Source: a virus. From it: DNA of 28,333 bases. The position numbers and the translations under genes are program-made. The stretch is from positions 1-28,333 of the IMG/VR virus record IMGVR_UViG_3300023116_000258, one strand, 5' to 3'. Shown piece after piece: positions 14,203 through 22,432 of this stretch (its first letter is position 1; each line of letters opens with the position of its first letter). The notes beneath the pieces were generated by a model. That model did not search any database, was not told the origin of the DNA, and saw only the letters and a program-made list of their open reading frames with translations.

Positions 14203-14559
14203 TTACAAACTTAATGGATTGACATCCTTGTTATCCACTTTGCTTTCTGTCTTTTCTATATCCTTCTCAAGTCTCGAAATATTCGATTCTACGGCATTTA
14301 ATTTTTCTTTAATGCGAATGATAGCATCTGAGTTTGCAGTAACTCTACCAGACATAGGTGCGTCATCGTACTCTGGAGTCTTGTCATGTGCTTGTGATTG
14401 TAATGCAGATATAGAACCTTGCATACCTTGATACTCTTGCCAAAGTAATGTACCTGACCATGCAATACCTGCAACTGCAACTGCAATAGTTACGATCCAT
14501 TGTGCAGACATTTTCTTACCTGCCAATGCTTCCTTAATAAAATTTAGTATTGCTTCCAT
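14203..14559 (-). CDS. Membrane-anchored coiled-coil protein
   Basis: A 118-residue protein: an amphipathic N-terminus, one membrane helix at about residues 21-42 (IVTIAVAVAGIAWSGTLLW), then a coiled coil (DAIIRIKEKLNAVESNISRL) and a charged end. The layout is like an Rz-type spanin subunit or a holin partner, but there is no partner lipoprotein that I can identify. It overlaps the preceding gene by 26 bases; AAGGAG lies about 10 bases before the ATG. Confidence 0.65.
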   Translation of the reverse strand: MEAILNFIKEALAGKKMSAQWIVTIAVAVAGIAWSGTLLWQEYQGMQGSISALQSQAHDKTPEYDDAPMSGRVTANSDAIIRIKEKLNAVESNISRLEKDIEKTESKVDNKDVNPLSL

Positions 14560-15637
14560 ACCAATTTGTCTCCTTGTAAAAGTCTATGTTATTGAATTTT
14601 AATGTATCTGTCAATAATATCTCTGATTCGTAAAAATCAGGTTCGTCATAAAAAGTAGGTTCGATTAGTTGTATTGTATCAACTAGATCAATCCCGCCAC
14701 TTGATAATAGATCCATTCCATTAGTGCTAAAGAACCCATTAACGCTCCCACCAGTACTACTATCAACCATGCTAGACACCATTGATGCTGTAGTAAAATT
14801 TTCAATATCTCTTTGGTTTCTTGTATTAGTTGTTTGTTTTGATTCATTTTTCTTATTTCCTTTAGTTTCTTTTTTAGCAGTTTGTTTCTTCGTCTCAGTT
14901 TTCTTCTGCACAGTTGTAGTTGAAGGTTGAGTAACAGGTTGTTGTACTGGTTGAGCAACTGTTGGTGCAGGTGTATCAACTTTAACTTCATCTACTTTTA
15001 CCTCTACTTTAATTTCATCTATCTTAGGCATACCACTAGCATCTAGGTCGTATTTAATATCTACCTTTGCTATGTCATAAACTGGATCAGTAATTAAATC
15101 TAATGGTATTTCTTGATAATCATAAGTCATGTATATATCACCAATACGAATATCATCTGTACCATTACGATCACTTGATCCTGCTACTCCCATCCAGATT
15201 TCTTTAGTAAGATTTAACTTTTCCATGTCGTTATAGATTCTATCAATATTTACCCATTGACCAGTAATAATGTCATATTCCATAATAGCATCATCAATCA
15301 TAGTTCCATCATCATCAATAAGTGCTATTGCAATTGCTACTTCACCAGATTGATTTGAATAATATTTGTATCCATAATTAACTTGCGTAATCTCATATGT
15401 AAGTTTATCTAAGTTAATTTGATGCTCTGCTACTGCACTATCTCTGTAGTTTAGACTTGCACCTGTATAGATATATGGATCGTAAGAACCATCACCATGC
15501 ATGTGAATGTTTGGATATTCGTATTTGCCGTCTAAGAAATCGTTATAAGGATCATCAAAAAGATTCTCAGTTGTTATTGTTTCGGCATTAATTCCAGTTA
15601 TGAGAACTAGACTCAAACTTATTAGTAGTTTTTTCAT
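14534..15637 (-). CDS. Large exported protein with low-complexity linker
   Basis: A 367-residue protein with a Sec signal peptide (MKKLLISLSLVLITGINAET). A beta-rich domain occupies about residues 20-190; then come a KVEVKVDEVKVD-type repeat and a Pro/Gln/Thr/Lys-rich linker, about 195-275, and a final globular or tail segment. It overlaps the upstream gene by 50 bases, an unusually long overlap. Function is not recognised; a periplasmic or cell-surface role is likely. Confidence 0.7.
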   Translation of the reverse strand: MKKLLISLSLVLITGINAETITTENLFDDPYNDFLDGKYEYPNIHMHGDGSYDPYIYTGASLNYRDSAVAEHQINLDKLTYEITQVNYGYKYYSNQSGEVAIAIALIDDDGTMIDDAIMEYDIITGQWVNIDRIYNDMEKLNLTKEIWMGVAGSSDRNGTDDIRIGDIYMTYDYQEIPLDLITDPVYDIAKVDIKYDLDASGMPKIDEIKVEVKVDEVKVDTPAPTVAQPVQQPVTQPSTTTVQKKTETKKQTAKKETKGNKKNESKQTTNTRNQRDIENFTTASMVSSMVDSSTGGSVNGFFSTNGMDLLSSGGIDLVDTIQLIEPTFYDEPDFYESEILLTDTLKFNNIDFYKETNWYGSNTKFY

Positions 15638-16175
15638 CTTTCTTTTCTATCATGTTCCCATCTTCATCCATATAACCCGCATTAATAAGTATTTGTTTCT
15701 TCGCTAAGTAATCCTCATAATCTGGTCTTAACTCTGGATACTTATTCCACATCTCTTTTGCTTGATCACCAATAAGACCTTTAAAAGGACATGGTGTATT
15801 ACTATCAATCATTGCTTGGAATACTCTGGCATCTTGACACATAATTGCTACTGATGCTACCTTCATACCACCGCTTCTTAATTCACGAGCAAGTTTGATT
15901 CTTTCACAATTCTCATCTGTTACTGTTACACCCATACTAATACCTAACACATTAGTCTGAGCACCACCACTAACTGCACTAACACATACATCAGAATTGG
16001 TTACTGATATTGTAGGTGCTGATGATCTTTGTACTGGTTGGTTTTTGTAATCTACTGTAGAAGTTGAATTAGTATTGTTTGTATTCGTACTTGTAGATGT
16101 AGTTGTGGTTGTAATGTTTGTATCTGCTGAATATACAGATAATGGAATAAGTAGGGTTAGAAGTAGTTTTTTCAT
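15588..16175 (-). CDS. Exported protein with paired cysteines
   Basis: A 195-residue protein with a signal peptide (MKKLLLTLLIPLSVYSADTN), a Thr/Asn/Ser-rich linker (residues 20-45), and a conserved core with Cys pairs (SDVCVSAVSGG, DENCERIKLARELRSGGMKV, MCQDARVF, TPCPFKG). The core pattern recurs in marine phages as I recall, but without a known role. AGGAG ribosome site; ATGA overlap with the previous gene. Confidence 0.7.
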   Translation of the reverse strand: MKKLLLTLLIPLSVYSADTNITTTTTSTSTNTNNTNSTSTVDYKNQPVQRSSAPTISVTNSDVCVSAVSGGAQTNVLGISMGVTVTDENCERIKLARELRSGGMKVASVAIMCQDARVFQAMIDSNTPCPFKGLIGDQAKEMWNKYPELRPDYEDYLAKKQILINAGYMDEDGNMIEKKDEKTTNKFESSSHNWN

Positions 16176-16408
16176 TTGACTCCTAAGATTACGCCTACCA
16201 ATGCAATTAATCCTAAAAATCCTGTTGTCATTAAAGTGGTAAATTTTCTGTCAATGTGAGACTGTAGGTTATCGATAGTAATGTCTAAGTGCTTCAGTCG
16301 TCCATCAATACCAATAAACTTTTCATCGATGCGTGTTTCAATCCTGACGATCTTTTTTTCTATCTCGTCAATTCTTGTATGTGCATCATTAACAGTTCTT
16401 GAAGTCAT
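16172..16408 (-). CDS. Tail-anchored coiled-coil membrane protein
   Basis: A 78-residue protein: heptad-like helices for residues 8-55 (RIDEIEKKIVRIETRIDEKF) and a C-terminal membrane helix (LMTTGFLGLIALVGVILGVK). No signal peptide, so the coil faces the cytoplasm if tail-anchored. It starts in a TAATG overlap. Its position near the holin candidate suggests a lysis-related role, uncertain. Confidence 0.7.
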   Translation of the reverse strand: MTSRTVNDAHTRIDEIEKKIVRIETRIDEKFIGIDGRLKHLDITIDNLQSHIDRKFTTLMTTGFLGLIALVGVILGVK

Positions 16409-16575
16409 TACATTTTACGCTTTGCGTATTTATCACCCATAAAACCTTTTTCTGATTTTTCCATTGCACAATATCCTAGTGCTTTACATCTTTCTGGATG
16501 TGGACAACCTTCACATGGTTGAAACTCACCGCCCATTGCTTCTTTCATTGCCATCATTATTGCTTCATTGTCCAT
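16408..16575 (-). CDS. 55-aa four-cysteine protein
   Basis: With the ATG at 16575 the product is 55 residues; AAGGAAA lies six bases before it, better than the longer frame from 16650. The core CEGCPHPERCKALGYC (C-x2-C-x5-C-x5-C) may bind zinc or an iron-sulfur cluster. The start follows the stop of the 55-aa basic gene by one base. Function unknown. Confidence 0.65.
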   Translation of the reverse strand: MDNEAIMMAMKEAMGGEFQPCEGCPHPERCKALGYCAMEKSEKGFMGDKYAKRKM

Positions 16576-16576
16576 A

Positions 16577-16744
16577 TTATTTCCTTTTCTTATATGTTTT
16601 CTTTTTAGCAGTTTTCTTTGCTTGTTTAAATGCTTTTGCAGTAGGTGCACCTTTAGATCCTACTTTACGCATTTTTTCACCACTACCTGCTTTTATGCGT
16701 TTTCTCTTTGCGTGTATGTTTGCGTAGAGTCCTTTTTTTGGCAT
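16577..16744 (-). CDS. Small basic conserved phage protein, 55 aa
   Basis: A 55-residue, strongly basic protein beginning MPKKGLYANIHAKRKRIKAG and continuing with GSKGAPTAKAFKQAKKTAKK. Proteins of this type are frequent in marine phage genomes; the role is unknown, but the charge suggests binding to nucleic acid. TAATG overlap with the holin candidate before it. Confidence 0.75.
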   Translation of the reverse strand: MPKKGLYANIHAKRKRIKAGSGEKMRKVGSKGAPTAKAFKQAKKTAKKKTYKKRK

Positions 16745-17172
16745 TATTTTTTTGCTAGTTGTGCACCAAAATAAAATTCAATGATCATAGTTGCCCATTT
16801 GAATATCTCTTCGTATTTTATCAGACCTTCAACAGGCAAATAAGTCGTTTTGTCTCCAGTAATTTCAAAACCTAAAATAGATGTTCCTTTCTCTACTACA
16901 GGTATTGCTGTTTGTACATCAAACAATACTGGTGCTACTTGTGTGAATACAACTAATGCTAGGATCACTAAGATGATTATTCTTCTATTCATCTGTGCCA
17001 TAACAGGTTCTTTTTCTGCCATCTCTCTAGCGTTATTAATAGCATTATTTTGTGCCATTAATGCTTCTAGTTGCATCTTTTGTGTTTCTCTTTTATTTGC
17101 TTGATTTAAGGCAAACAATTTCATTAAGAAACCACCAAGTATTGGAAGTACATTGGTGAGGATGGTCATCAT
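16744..17172 (-). CDS. 3TM holin-like protein
   Basis: A 142-residue protein with three hydrophobic segments: about 4-21 (ILTNVLPILGGFLMKLFAL), 69-87 (IIILVILALVVFTQVAPVL) and the C-terminus (WATMIIEFYFGAQLAKK). A charged coiled stretch separates the first two. The end FYFGxxxxxK is the signature I associate with GTA_holin_3TM proteins. A holin would make the pore that lets the lysin act; no endolysin was found in the window. Confidence 0.6.
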   Translation of the reverse strand: MMTILTNVLPILGGFLMKLFALNQANKRETQKMQLEALMAQNNAINNAREMAEKEPVMAQMNRRIIILVILALVVFTQVAPVLFDVQTAIPVVEKGTSILGFEITGDKTTYLPVEGLIKYEEIFKWATMIIEFYFGAQLAKK

Positions 17173-17174
17173 TA

Positions 17175-17735
17175 TTAATCCTCAGTCAGAGATACAAATG
17201 CTGGGTCTACTTCTGCTAGTGGGTCTGTTGCATCAAAGTGCATACACTTATCTATACTTCTAGTAAATGATTCTGTTGTTTCAGTTAAATTACCTTCATT
17301 ATCATAAGTTTTTCTGACCTCTGTGTAACTAGCATTCTCATAAGCAATAACATCATCAATAGTTGTTAGTGCATTAATCTCAGTTTCTTTAGTATTGCCT
17401 TCTGTTCTGATTGCAGTTCTGTATGTAGTTACATCACTAGGTACTGCTGTGCCACCTTCAGTTGCCCTTACTACCATCCAATCTGTTTTTGATAGTCTAG
17501 CACCTACTTGTTCTTTAACCTTACGAACCATATCCTTTTTAAGGTCAGAAACATCTCTAGGATTGTCTGTAGTATTCCAATAGTATCTTTGGTCTGCTAC
17601 TGCCTCTGGTGTGTAAGATGTAATACCTAACTCTGCTAGTAGGTCTGCATCTTTAAATATTTGTTTAGGATAACGGACATCATTAATGACCATTTCCTTT
17701 GCTGTCTTTATTACTTCGCCATTATATTGCCACAT
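17175..17735 (-). CDS. Tail fibre assembly-like protein
   Basis: A 186-residue protein following the fibre/adhesin genes. The middle, VGARLSKTDWMVVRATEGGT then AVPSDVTTYRTAIR, matches the DUF4376/XkdW-type pattern of short phage proteins at fibre loci (RxxxLxxTDWxxxR). These are considered fibre chaperones or fibre-tip parts. The N-terminus is polar (MWQYNGEVIKTAKEM). GGAG ribosome site. Confidence 0.65.
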   Translation of the reverse strand: MWQYNGEVIKTAKEMVINDVRYPKQIFKDADLLAELGITSYTPEAVADQRYYWNTTDNPRDVSDLKKDMVRKVKEQVGARLSKTDWMVVRATEGGTAVPSDVTTYRTAIRTEGNTKETEINALTTIDDVIAYENASYTEVRKTYDNEGNLTETTESFTRSIDKCMHFDATDPLAEVDPAFVSLTED

Positions 17736-17747
17736 ATTATTACTCCG

Positions 17748-20093
17748 TTATCTTGCGTTAGTATATTTGAATGGGTTTTCTGCAAATGCTATGTAGATGT
17801 AATCACCACCACTCACATTTATATTGTCAAAAGATGTTCGCCATTTAAACCCATTGGAAAGTAAATCCGTATCAGGTGGACCACCTGTATTTTCTGCATC
17901 AGCATTATCTGCTTCTAAACGAACGGTAATTTCGTTATACGGTGCGGAACGCTCATTATCAAACATATGCCAGCCACCACCACTATCAATCCTTTTCTGC
18001 ATCACAAATGCAGGTCTAAACCCAGTATAAACAAATGTACCATCAGAAGAACCATTACCAGTATATGAACCTACTTTACTAAAACCATCTACACTATGGA
18101 AGCAGTAACCAATAGTATCACTACCAGAATAATTTAATTGTGAATATCCACCTGCTGTAAATACTGTTGAAGTAGGGTCTGTGCTTTGCCAATATAATGC
18201 ACCATCTGTGTCTTTTGCATTAGCAAGGTTAAGGAATAAATTGTAACCATTACCAATACCTTTATGGTAAGTAATCCAGTTGGAAGAACCACTATCTCGT
18301 CTTTTAAATATCATCATCTCAGGTGCTTGAGAAAGACCATGACCTACAGTACCATTACTACCAGTACCAGTAAAATTAACAATACTAAATCCTGCATCTT
18401 GGTTAGCACTAACAGTAGAAGTTATTGAACCATTTGTGTTTGATACTCCAGAACCATTTGCTTTCCAGTTCCAAGCGACATATGCTTGACCAGATTTATT
18501 GTACTCATACCAAGAACCTAAACTAAATCCATCTGAATCAAACGAAGTTATTGCATTAGAACCAGATGCAATCTCTGCACTAGTTGTATTTGAATGCAAC
18601 AAAGAATTTGTCCCACGAACAGCATCCATGAGAGAATGATATTGACCCTCTACTCTATTTTTACCCCATACAAAATCTGGTTGGAATCCAACGCCTGTAA
18701 TACTCTGAGTTGAACCATTACCCGTATAAAGCACAGTATTAAAGTTTTCACTAGGAATAACAGCAGGGTCTGGTAGATTAGCAGTACATAATGCTAGATA
18801 ACCACTAGGAGGTGTGTAATAGAAATCACCAATACCATTACCATCTGTATTACCTTGTGCAGTTTTGTTACCTGCAAATGATGAATCTTGACCGAAGTTA
18901 GCAATCCAGTCAGCATTATCCGCTACACCTACATAAAACTTCCATTCGTTACTACTATAGACTGAATTAGTAGTTGAATTAACTAGAGTGCCATTCTTAT
19001 AGAAAGCAATAGTACCCCCATCAACATCTAATGTAACGCCAATAATATCGCCAGTACCGTGAGTAGTTCCAGTATTGGTATTTGATACACCAGTACCCTC
19101 ACGATAAATGTAACCATTATCTTCATAGACAGTTCTAAGACTATCAACCTCTGAATGGTTCATACCATTGTTACCTAAACCAGTAATACCACAAAGACTT
19201 GTTTGAGAATCTTTATTGTAAAACTCAGCATACCATTTACCAGAAGTCATTCCAATAGTTGCAGGGACATCTGTGTAAGTGCCTAAATCTTTCGCCCATA
19301 AATTGCCCTCAGCAAGAGTTGCGTTAGTATCCAAAGGATTAAATGTAGCAAAGTTATTTGTTGGACTATCTGGTACTACATCATAAGAAGATAGATTATT
19401 TGCAGTAAAGTTATTACCATTACCAGATTTATCATTGTAGTATGTGCCATCAAAGTCAAGATAAAAACCATTAGTACCATAACTACCAGTATATTTAATA
19501 GGTTTCCAATGTCCGTAATCTTCGTCAGTTTCTCCGAAGTATGTAGGGTCTAATTGTTGTCCATCTATTTCGTGGATTTCTGCCATATAAACATCAGCGT
19601 ATCTACCGCTATGTATTTCTGACCTACCAACTGCGTGTTTGGTTGTATGATTTATTTCTGTGTCATAGTTTTGTGAAAAAGGATTGCCACCATTAGTTGA
19701 TTGTAATTCACCATTTATATATATTTTAACTCTATCACTAGCAGAACCTAATGTTGTATCTACTGCAATAACAATGTGATACCAAGAAGCAGTATCTCTT
19801 AATTTTGCTGAAGTTTCGACAGAATCTACACCATTTCTAGTTACAAATATATAATCACCATTACCAAGACCAATGCCATTATTAGCAGTTGAAAACAAAT
19901 AAGTAGAAGTACTAAAAGATATATTATTTCTTTTGACCCAAGCACTAAAAGTCCATTTCTTACGATTTGTAGCGGAACTAGAAGGTGTCCTACTTAGGTA
20001 AGCAGAATCATTATCATTAAATCTAAGAGATTGTTCTATCTGGTAACCACCAGTAGGTAAGGCAGGTACAACTGCTGAATTATCTAAAGACAT
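17748..20093 (-). CDS. Tail adhesin with LamG-like, SPRY-like and repeat domains
   Basis: A 781-residue candidate receptor-binding protein. Seen: an N-terminal concanavalin/LamG-like domain at about 20-180 (SLRFNDNDSAYLSRTPSSSA, WTFSAWVKR, WYHIVIAVD, VKIYINGEL); a SPRY-like domain at about 280-405 (SGKWYAEFY, GDIIGVTLDVDGGTIAFYKN, WKFYVGVAD); then three repeats near 450, 570 and 670 (FxxVxYTGxG, GFxPDFVWxKxR type, the DUF7483 pattern) and a C-terminal YIYIAFAENPF motif. All are carbohydrate-binding or surface-display folds. It joins the fibre gene through a TAATG overlap. The target sugar cannot be deduced. Confidence 0.8.
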   Translation of the reverse strand: MSLDNSAVVPALPTGGYQIEQSLRFNDNDSAYLSRTPSSSATNRKKWTFSAWVKRNNISFSTSTYLFSTANNGIGLGNGDYIFVTRNGVDSVETSAKLRDTASWYHIVIAVDTTLGSASDRVKIYINGELQSTNGGNPFSQNYDTEINHTTKHAVGRSEIHSGRYADVYMAEIHEIDGQQLDPTYFGETDEDYGHWKPIKYTGSYGTNGFYLDFDGTYYNDKSGNGNNFTANNLSSYDVVPDSPTNNFATFNPLDTNATLAEGNLWAKDLGTYTDVPATIGMTSGKWYAEFYNKDSQTSLCGITGLGNNGMNHSEVDSLRTVYEDNGYIYREGTGVSNTNTGTTHGTGDIIGVTLDVDGGTIAFYKNGTLVNSTTNSVYSSNEWKFYVGVADNADWIANFGQDSSFAGNKTAQGNTDGNGIGDFYYTPPSGYLALCTANLPDPAVIPSENFNTVLYTGNGSTQSITGVGFQPDFVWGKNRVEGQYHSLMDAVRGTNSLLHSNTTSAEIASGSNAITSFDSDGFSLGSWYEYNKSGQAYVAWNWKANGSGVSNTNGSITSTVSANQDAGFSIVNFTGTGSNGTVGHGLSQAPEMMIFKRRDSGSSNWITYHKGIGNGYNLFLNLANAKDTDGALYWQSTDPTSTVFTAGGYSQLNYSGSDTIGYCFHSVDGFSKVGSYTGNGSSDGTFVYTGFRPAFVMQKRIDSGGGWHMFDNERSAPYNEITVRLEADNADAENTGGPPDTDLLSNGFKWRTSFDNINVSGGDYIYIAFAENPFKYTNAR

Positions 20094-20980
20094 TACTGTT
20101 GTGCCCCAGAGTTATAGATTCTTGTATCTGTTCCATCACTAATATATCCAAGCACATAAGTTCCTGCTGTAGATATTGTAGTTAATAAGTCTGCACCCAT
20201 TACTTTAGTTGTTGATGCTGCACTTACTGTATATCCACCAGAGTTTACAAGAATAATTGTTCCTGCTTGACCAGATGTGTGATTAGTAAATGTCAATGTA
20301 AAGTTTGCAGTAGGTGTGCATACAAAGTGATTAGATGCTTCTAGGTTAAAATTACCATCATTATCTGTAGTTTTTGTTCCATTAACACGACCACTTACAT
20401 ATACACCTTGATTTGTGGTTTCTATTTTAGTATTGTTGTCATATCTAAGACTACAAGCACCATTATCATTAAACTGGGCATAAGTTTCTCCACCATCCCC
20501 AGAACGAAAATATATTGAAGAACTAGAATCAATATAAAGATTACCAGTACCTTGGTCTCTTATATAACTAGCAGAACCATCGTGATAAATCTCTAGGTCA
20601 TTACTAGCACCAAACTGTGTTTTAACATTATCACTAAACCTTAAAGAACCATTTGTCTTATAAGCAGTAGTATCACTTCTTAATAATTGAGATGATTGTA
20701 CACCATCAAGAGTATCAGCATCTAGTCCACTACCTGAACCATCATTACCTGAGTGCCATATAGTTCCTACGCCATCTAATTTATTAATTTCTGTTGCATT
20801 AGCAGTAATTGTTGTTCCACCAACTTTAAAACCACTTAGGTTAGGTGATATTGCTGTAGTGCCATCTAATAAATCGTCTATAGTGTCTAAGTTATTGTTT
20901 AACTTAGTTCCCCATGTATCCGCAGACGCTCCAACTTCTGGTTTTGTCAGCGAATATGTTGTAGTTGTAGTATCTGCCAT
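20093..20980 (-). CDS. Tail fibre protein
   Basis: A 295-residue protein starting [20 protein letters not shown], a typical fibre N-terminus, with GLDADTLDG at about 82-90 as in many phage fibres. The rest is a Gly/Ser/Thr/Asn-rich beta structure ([20 protein letters not shown]) with a compact C-terminal domain ([20 protein letters not shown]). The N-terminus probably binds the tail. AAGGAA ribosome site and TAATG overlap with the 40-aa gene. Confidence 0.8.
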   Translation of the reverse strand: MADTTTTTYSLTKPEVGASADTWGTKLNNNLDTIDDLLDGTTAISPNLSGFKVGGTTITANATEINKLDGVGTIWHSGNDGSGSGLDADTLDGVQSSQLLRSDTTAYKTNGSLRFSDNVKTQFGASNDLEIYHDGSASYIRDQGTGNLYIDSSSSIYFRSGDGGETYAQFNDNGACSLRYDNNTKIETTNQGVYVSGRVNGTKTTDNDGNFNLEASNHFVCTPTANFTLTFTNHTSGQAGTIILVNSGGYTVSAASTTKVMGADLLTTISTAGTYVLGYISDGTDTRIYNSGAQQ

Positions 20981-21102
20981 TATTTATTCCTTTTCTTTGC
21001 TAAGTAACCTAAGTACGCTTTATTTGCGGATGCCTTGGTTTTGTAAATTGCTTTACCTTTCTTGCCTATTTTATACTTATTTCCTACTTTGTAAACTGGC
21101 AT
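20980..21102 (-). CDS. Small basic protein, 40 aa
   Basis: A 40-residue basic protein beginning [20 protein letters not shown] and ending [10 protein letters not shown]. It directly follows the stop of the 96-aa gene (TGAATG) and shares one base with the fibre gene. The type is common in marine phages near capsid and fibre genes; it may be a small virion or DNA-binding protein. Confidence 0.65.
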   Translation of the reverse strand: MPVYKVGNKYKIGKKGKAIYKTKASANKAYLGYLAKKRNK

Positions 21103-21393
21103 TCAGAACTTACCCTTCCATACCCTAAGTTTATCAAAGTCGCCACTAAGCATCATTTTCTTAACGACTTCTTTTCTTGCTTCGACATCGTTCCAATTTA
21201 CGCCTAGTTTATTACAAACTTCTTTTAAAAGTCCTACAGGAATACTTCCTGCAAATTTGTAATCTTTTCCATCGCCAAGACCACTCTGTCTGATCTTATC
21301 TACTCTGTTCAAATGAGGACTGTTATCCCATTGCTTTTCAATAATGATTTTATTGTTTTGGTAGTCTTTGTGCCAAATTTCTTTATCTGCCAT
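21103..21393 (-). CDS. Conserved 96-aa protein next to the major capsid gene
   Basis: A 96-residue charged protein (MADKEIWHKDYQNNKIIIEK, later GDGKDYKFAGSIPVGLLKEV). No Shine-Dalgarno precedes the ATG; the start is seven bases after the T-tract of the terminator-like hairpin. Translation may therefore be weak or coupled. Its place between capsid and fibre genes suggests a head-completion or structural accessory role; the family is not recognised. Confidence 0.65.
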   Translation of the reverse strand: MADKEIWHKDYQNNKIIIEKQWDNSPHLNRVDKIRQSGLGDGKDYKFAGSIPVGLLKEVCNKLGVNWNDVEARKEVVKKMMLSGDFDKLRVWKGKF

Positions 21394-21399
21394 AGTTTT

Positions 21400-21430
21400 T
21401 TTAAAAAGAAGGGGTAGGGTTACTACCCCC
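21400..21430 (-). terminator. Terminator-like hairpin after the major capsid gene
   Basis: Minus strand: GGGGTAG / CTACCCC stem (arms at 21423-21429 and 21411-21417), five-base loop, then TTCTTTTT. A strong candidate for intrinsic termination; it would let the capsid gene be made in excess over the fibre and lysis genes. Confidence 0.75.
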
Positions 21431-21454
21431 TCAATTCACCTCTGTATAACTAAA

Positions 21455-22411
21455 TTATGAAGTTGAGTTATCAGCAACGATTCCGTTTGCTTTCTCGTTC
21501 TTACATACTAGAGTTAATTCAGTAGTAATTTGACGCTTCTCAGAATCACCTGTCTTAGCAAGTGCTACATTCTTAGTAGGTCTAAGAACGCCAATTGACC
21601 ACATATCATCTTGCATGATGAATACATCACTACCTCTGTTTTCACGAGAAGGTGTGAACTCTACTGTACCCCAAGGTGTTACATAAACATCAATTGCATT
21701 AACAACTGAGTTAGTACCACCAACAGAAGCACCAATTGTAGATCTTTGGTTATTCATGCCAGTAAAACCTAATGCAACATTCATTTGGTAAGCAGAAAGA
21801 TATACTCTATCTGGGTTTGCACCATTTTCCCACATTGATTGCATTACTGTATCAAAACGAGTTTGTGAAAACGCTTCAGCAGTACCATCTGTACGAGCAT
21901 CAGTACCATCACCAGTAGGGTTAGTACCATCAGATGCTTTAGATACATTTGAAATCAACCAAGCAGGAGCACCTGCTAATTCTCTAGCAGTATTTGATGC
22001 ACCTGCAACACGAGCGTTGTTTGCAAATAATGCTTTTTCAATATCTAACTTTTGCTCTTTAGCAATTTTTAGAGTTTGGTAAGCAATTTCAGTTGAACGA
22101 CCTGCTTTATCAAGACCTGAATCAGTATCAGGAATAACTACTGCGTTCTTAAAGATTTGCGTGTAGTTGCCCAGTCTTGAAGTAGCAGTTCTTGCTTCTG
22201 CTGTAGTGTCATCACCTTCAACATGAGCATTAGTAGTAGATGCTCTTAGAGTATCTGTCTGCCACTCGTGGAAAGTGTTAGTTGCTTTAACTTTTTGCGT
22301 ATTAGAATAAAAAGGAGTTTCTTCTGGTGAGATGTTGTAGATAACATTCTCAAGATCCTCTCTAATTCCTTCCGCATCATAACTATCAAAAGTGTTAGTC
22401 GGTTGTGTCAT
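21455..22411 (-). CDS. Major capsid protein (DUF5309/SU10-like)
   Basis: A 318-residue shell protein. The N-terminus (NTFDSYDAEGIREDLENVIY, then NISPEETPFYSNT) and the later LGNYTQIFKNAVVIPDTDSG and TLKIAKEQKLDIEKALFANN fit the SU10/DUF5309 HK97-fold capsid family. The gene follows the scaffold, has an AGGAG site and is followed by a terminator-like hairpin. Placement after portal and scaffold is standard. Confidence 0.85.
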   Translation of the reverse strand: MTQPTNTFDSYDAEGIREDLENVIYNISPEETPFYSNTQKVKATNTFHEWQTDTLRASTTNAHVEGDDTTAEARTATSRLGNYTQIFKNAVVIPDTDSGLDKAGRSTEIAYQTLKIAKEQKLDIEKALFANNARVAGASNTARELAGAPAWLISNVSKASDGTNPTGDGTDARTDGTAEAFSQTRFDTVMQSMWENGANPDRVYLSAYQMNVALGFTGMNNQRSTIGASVGGTNSVVNAIDVYVTPWGTVEFTPSRENRGSDVFIMQDDMWSIGVLRPTKNVALAKTGDSEKRQITTELTLVCKNEKANGIVADNSTS

Positions 22412-22432
22412 TATTAGTCTCCTAAAAAAATT

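Noticed and set aside
14231-14239. TTATCCACT, a near DnaA box
   Set aside because: Single, one mismatch, inside a coding region with no neighbours; most likely chance.
14683-14991. Second minus-strand frame inside the 367-aa exported protein gene
   Set aside because: Its Leu/Gln/Lys-rich composition comes from out-of-frame reading of the low-complexity linker; no start signal.
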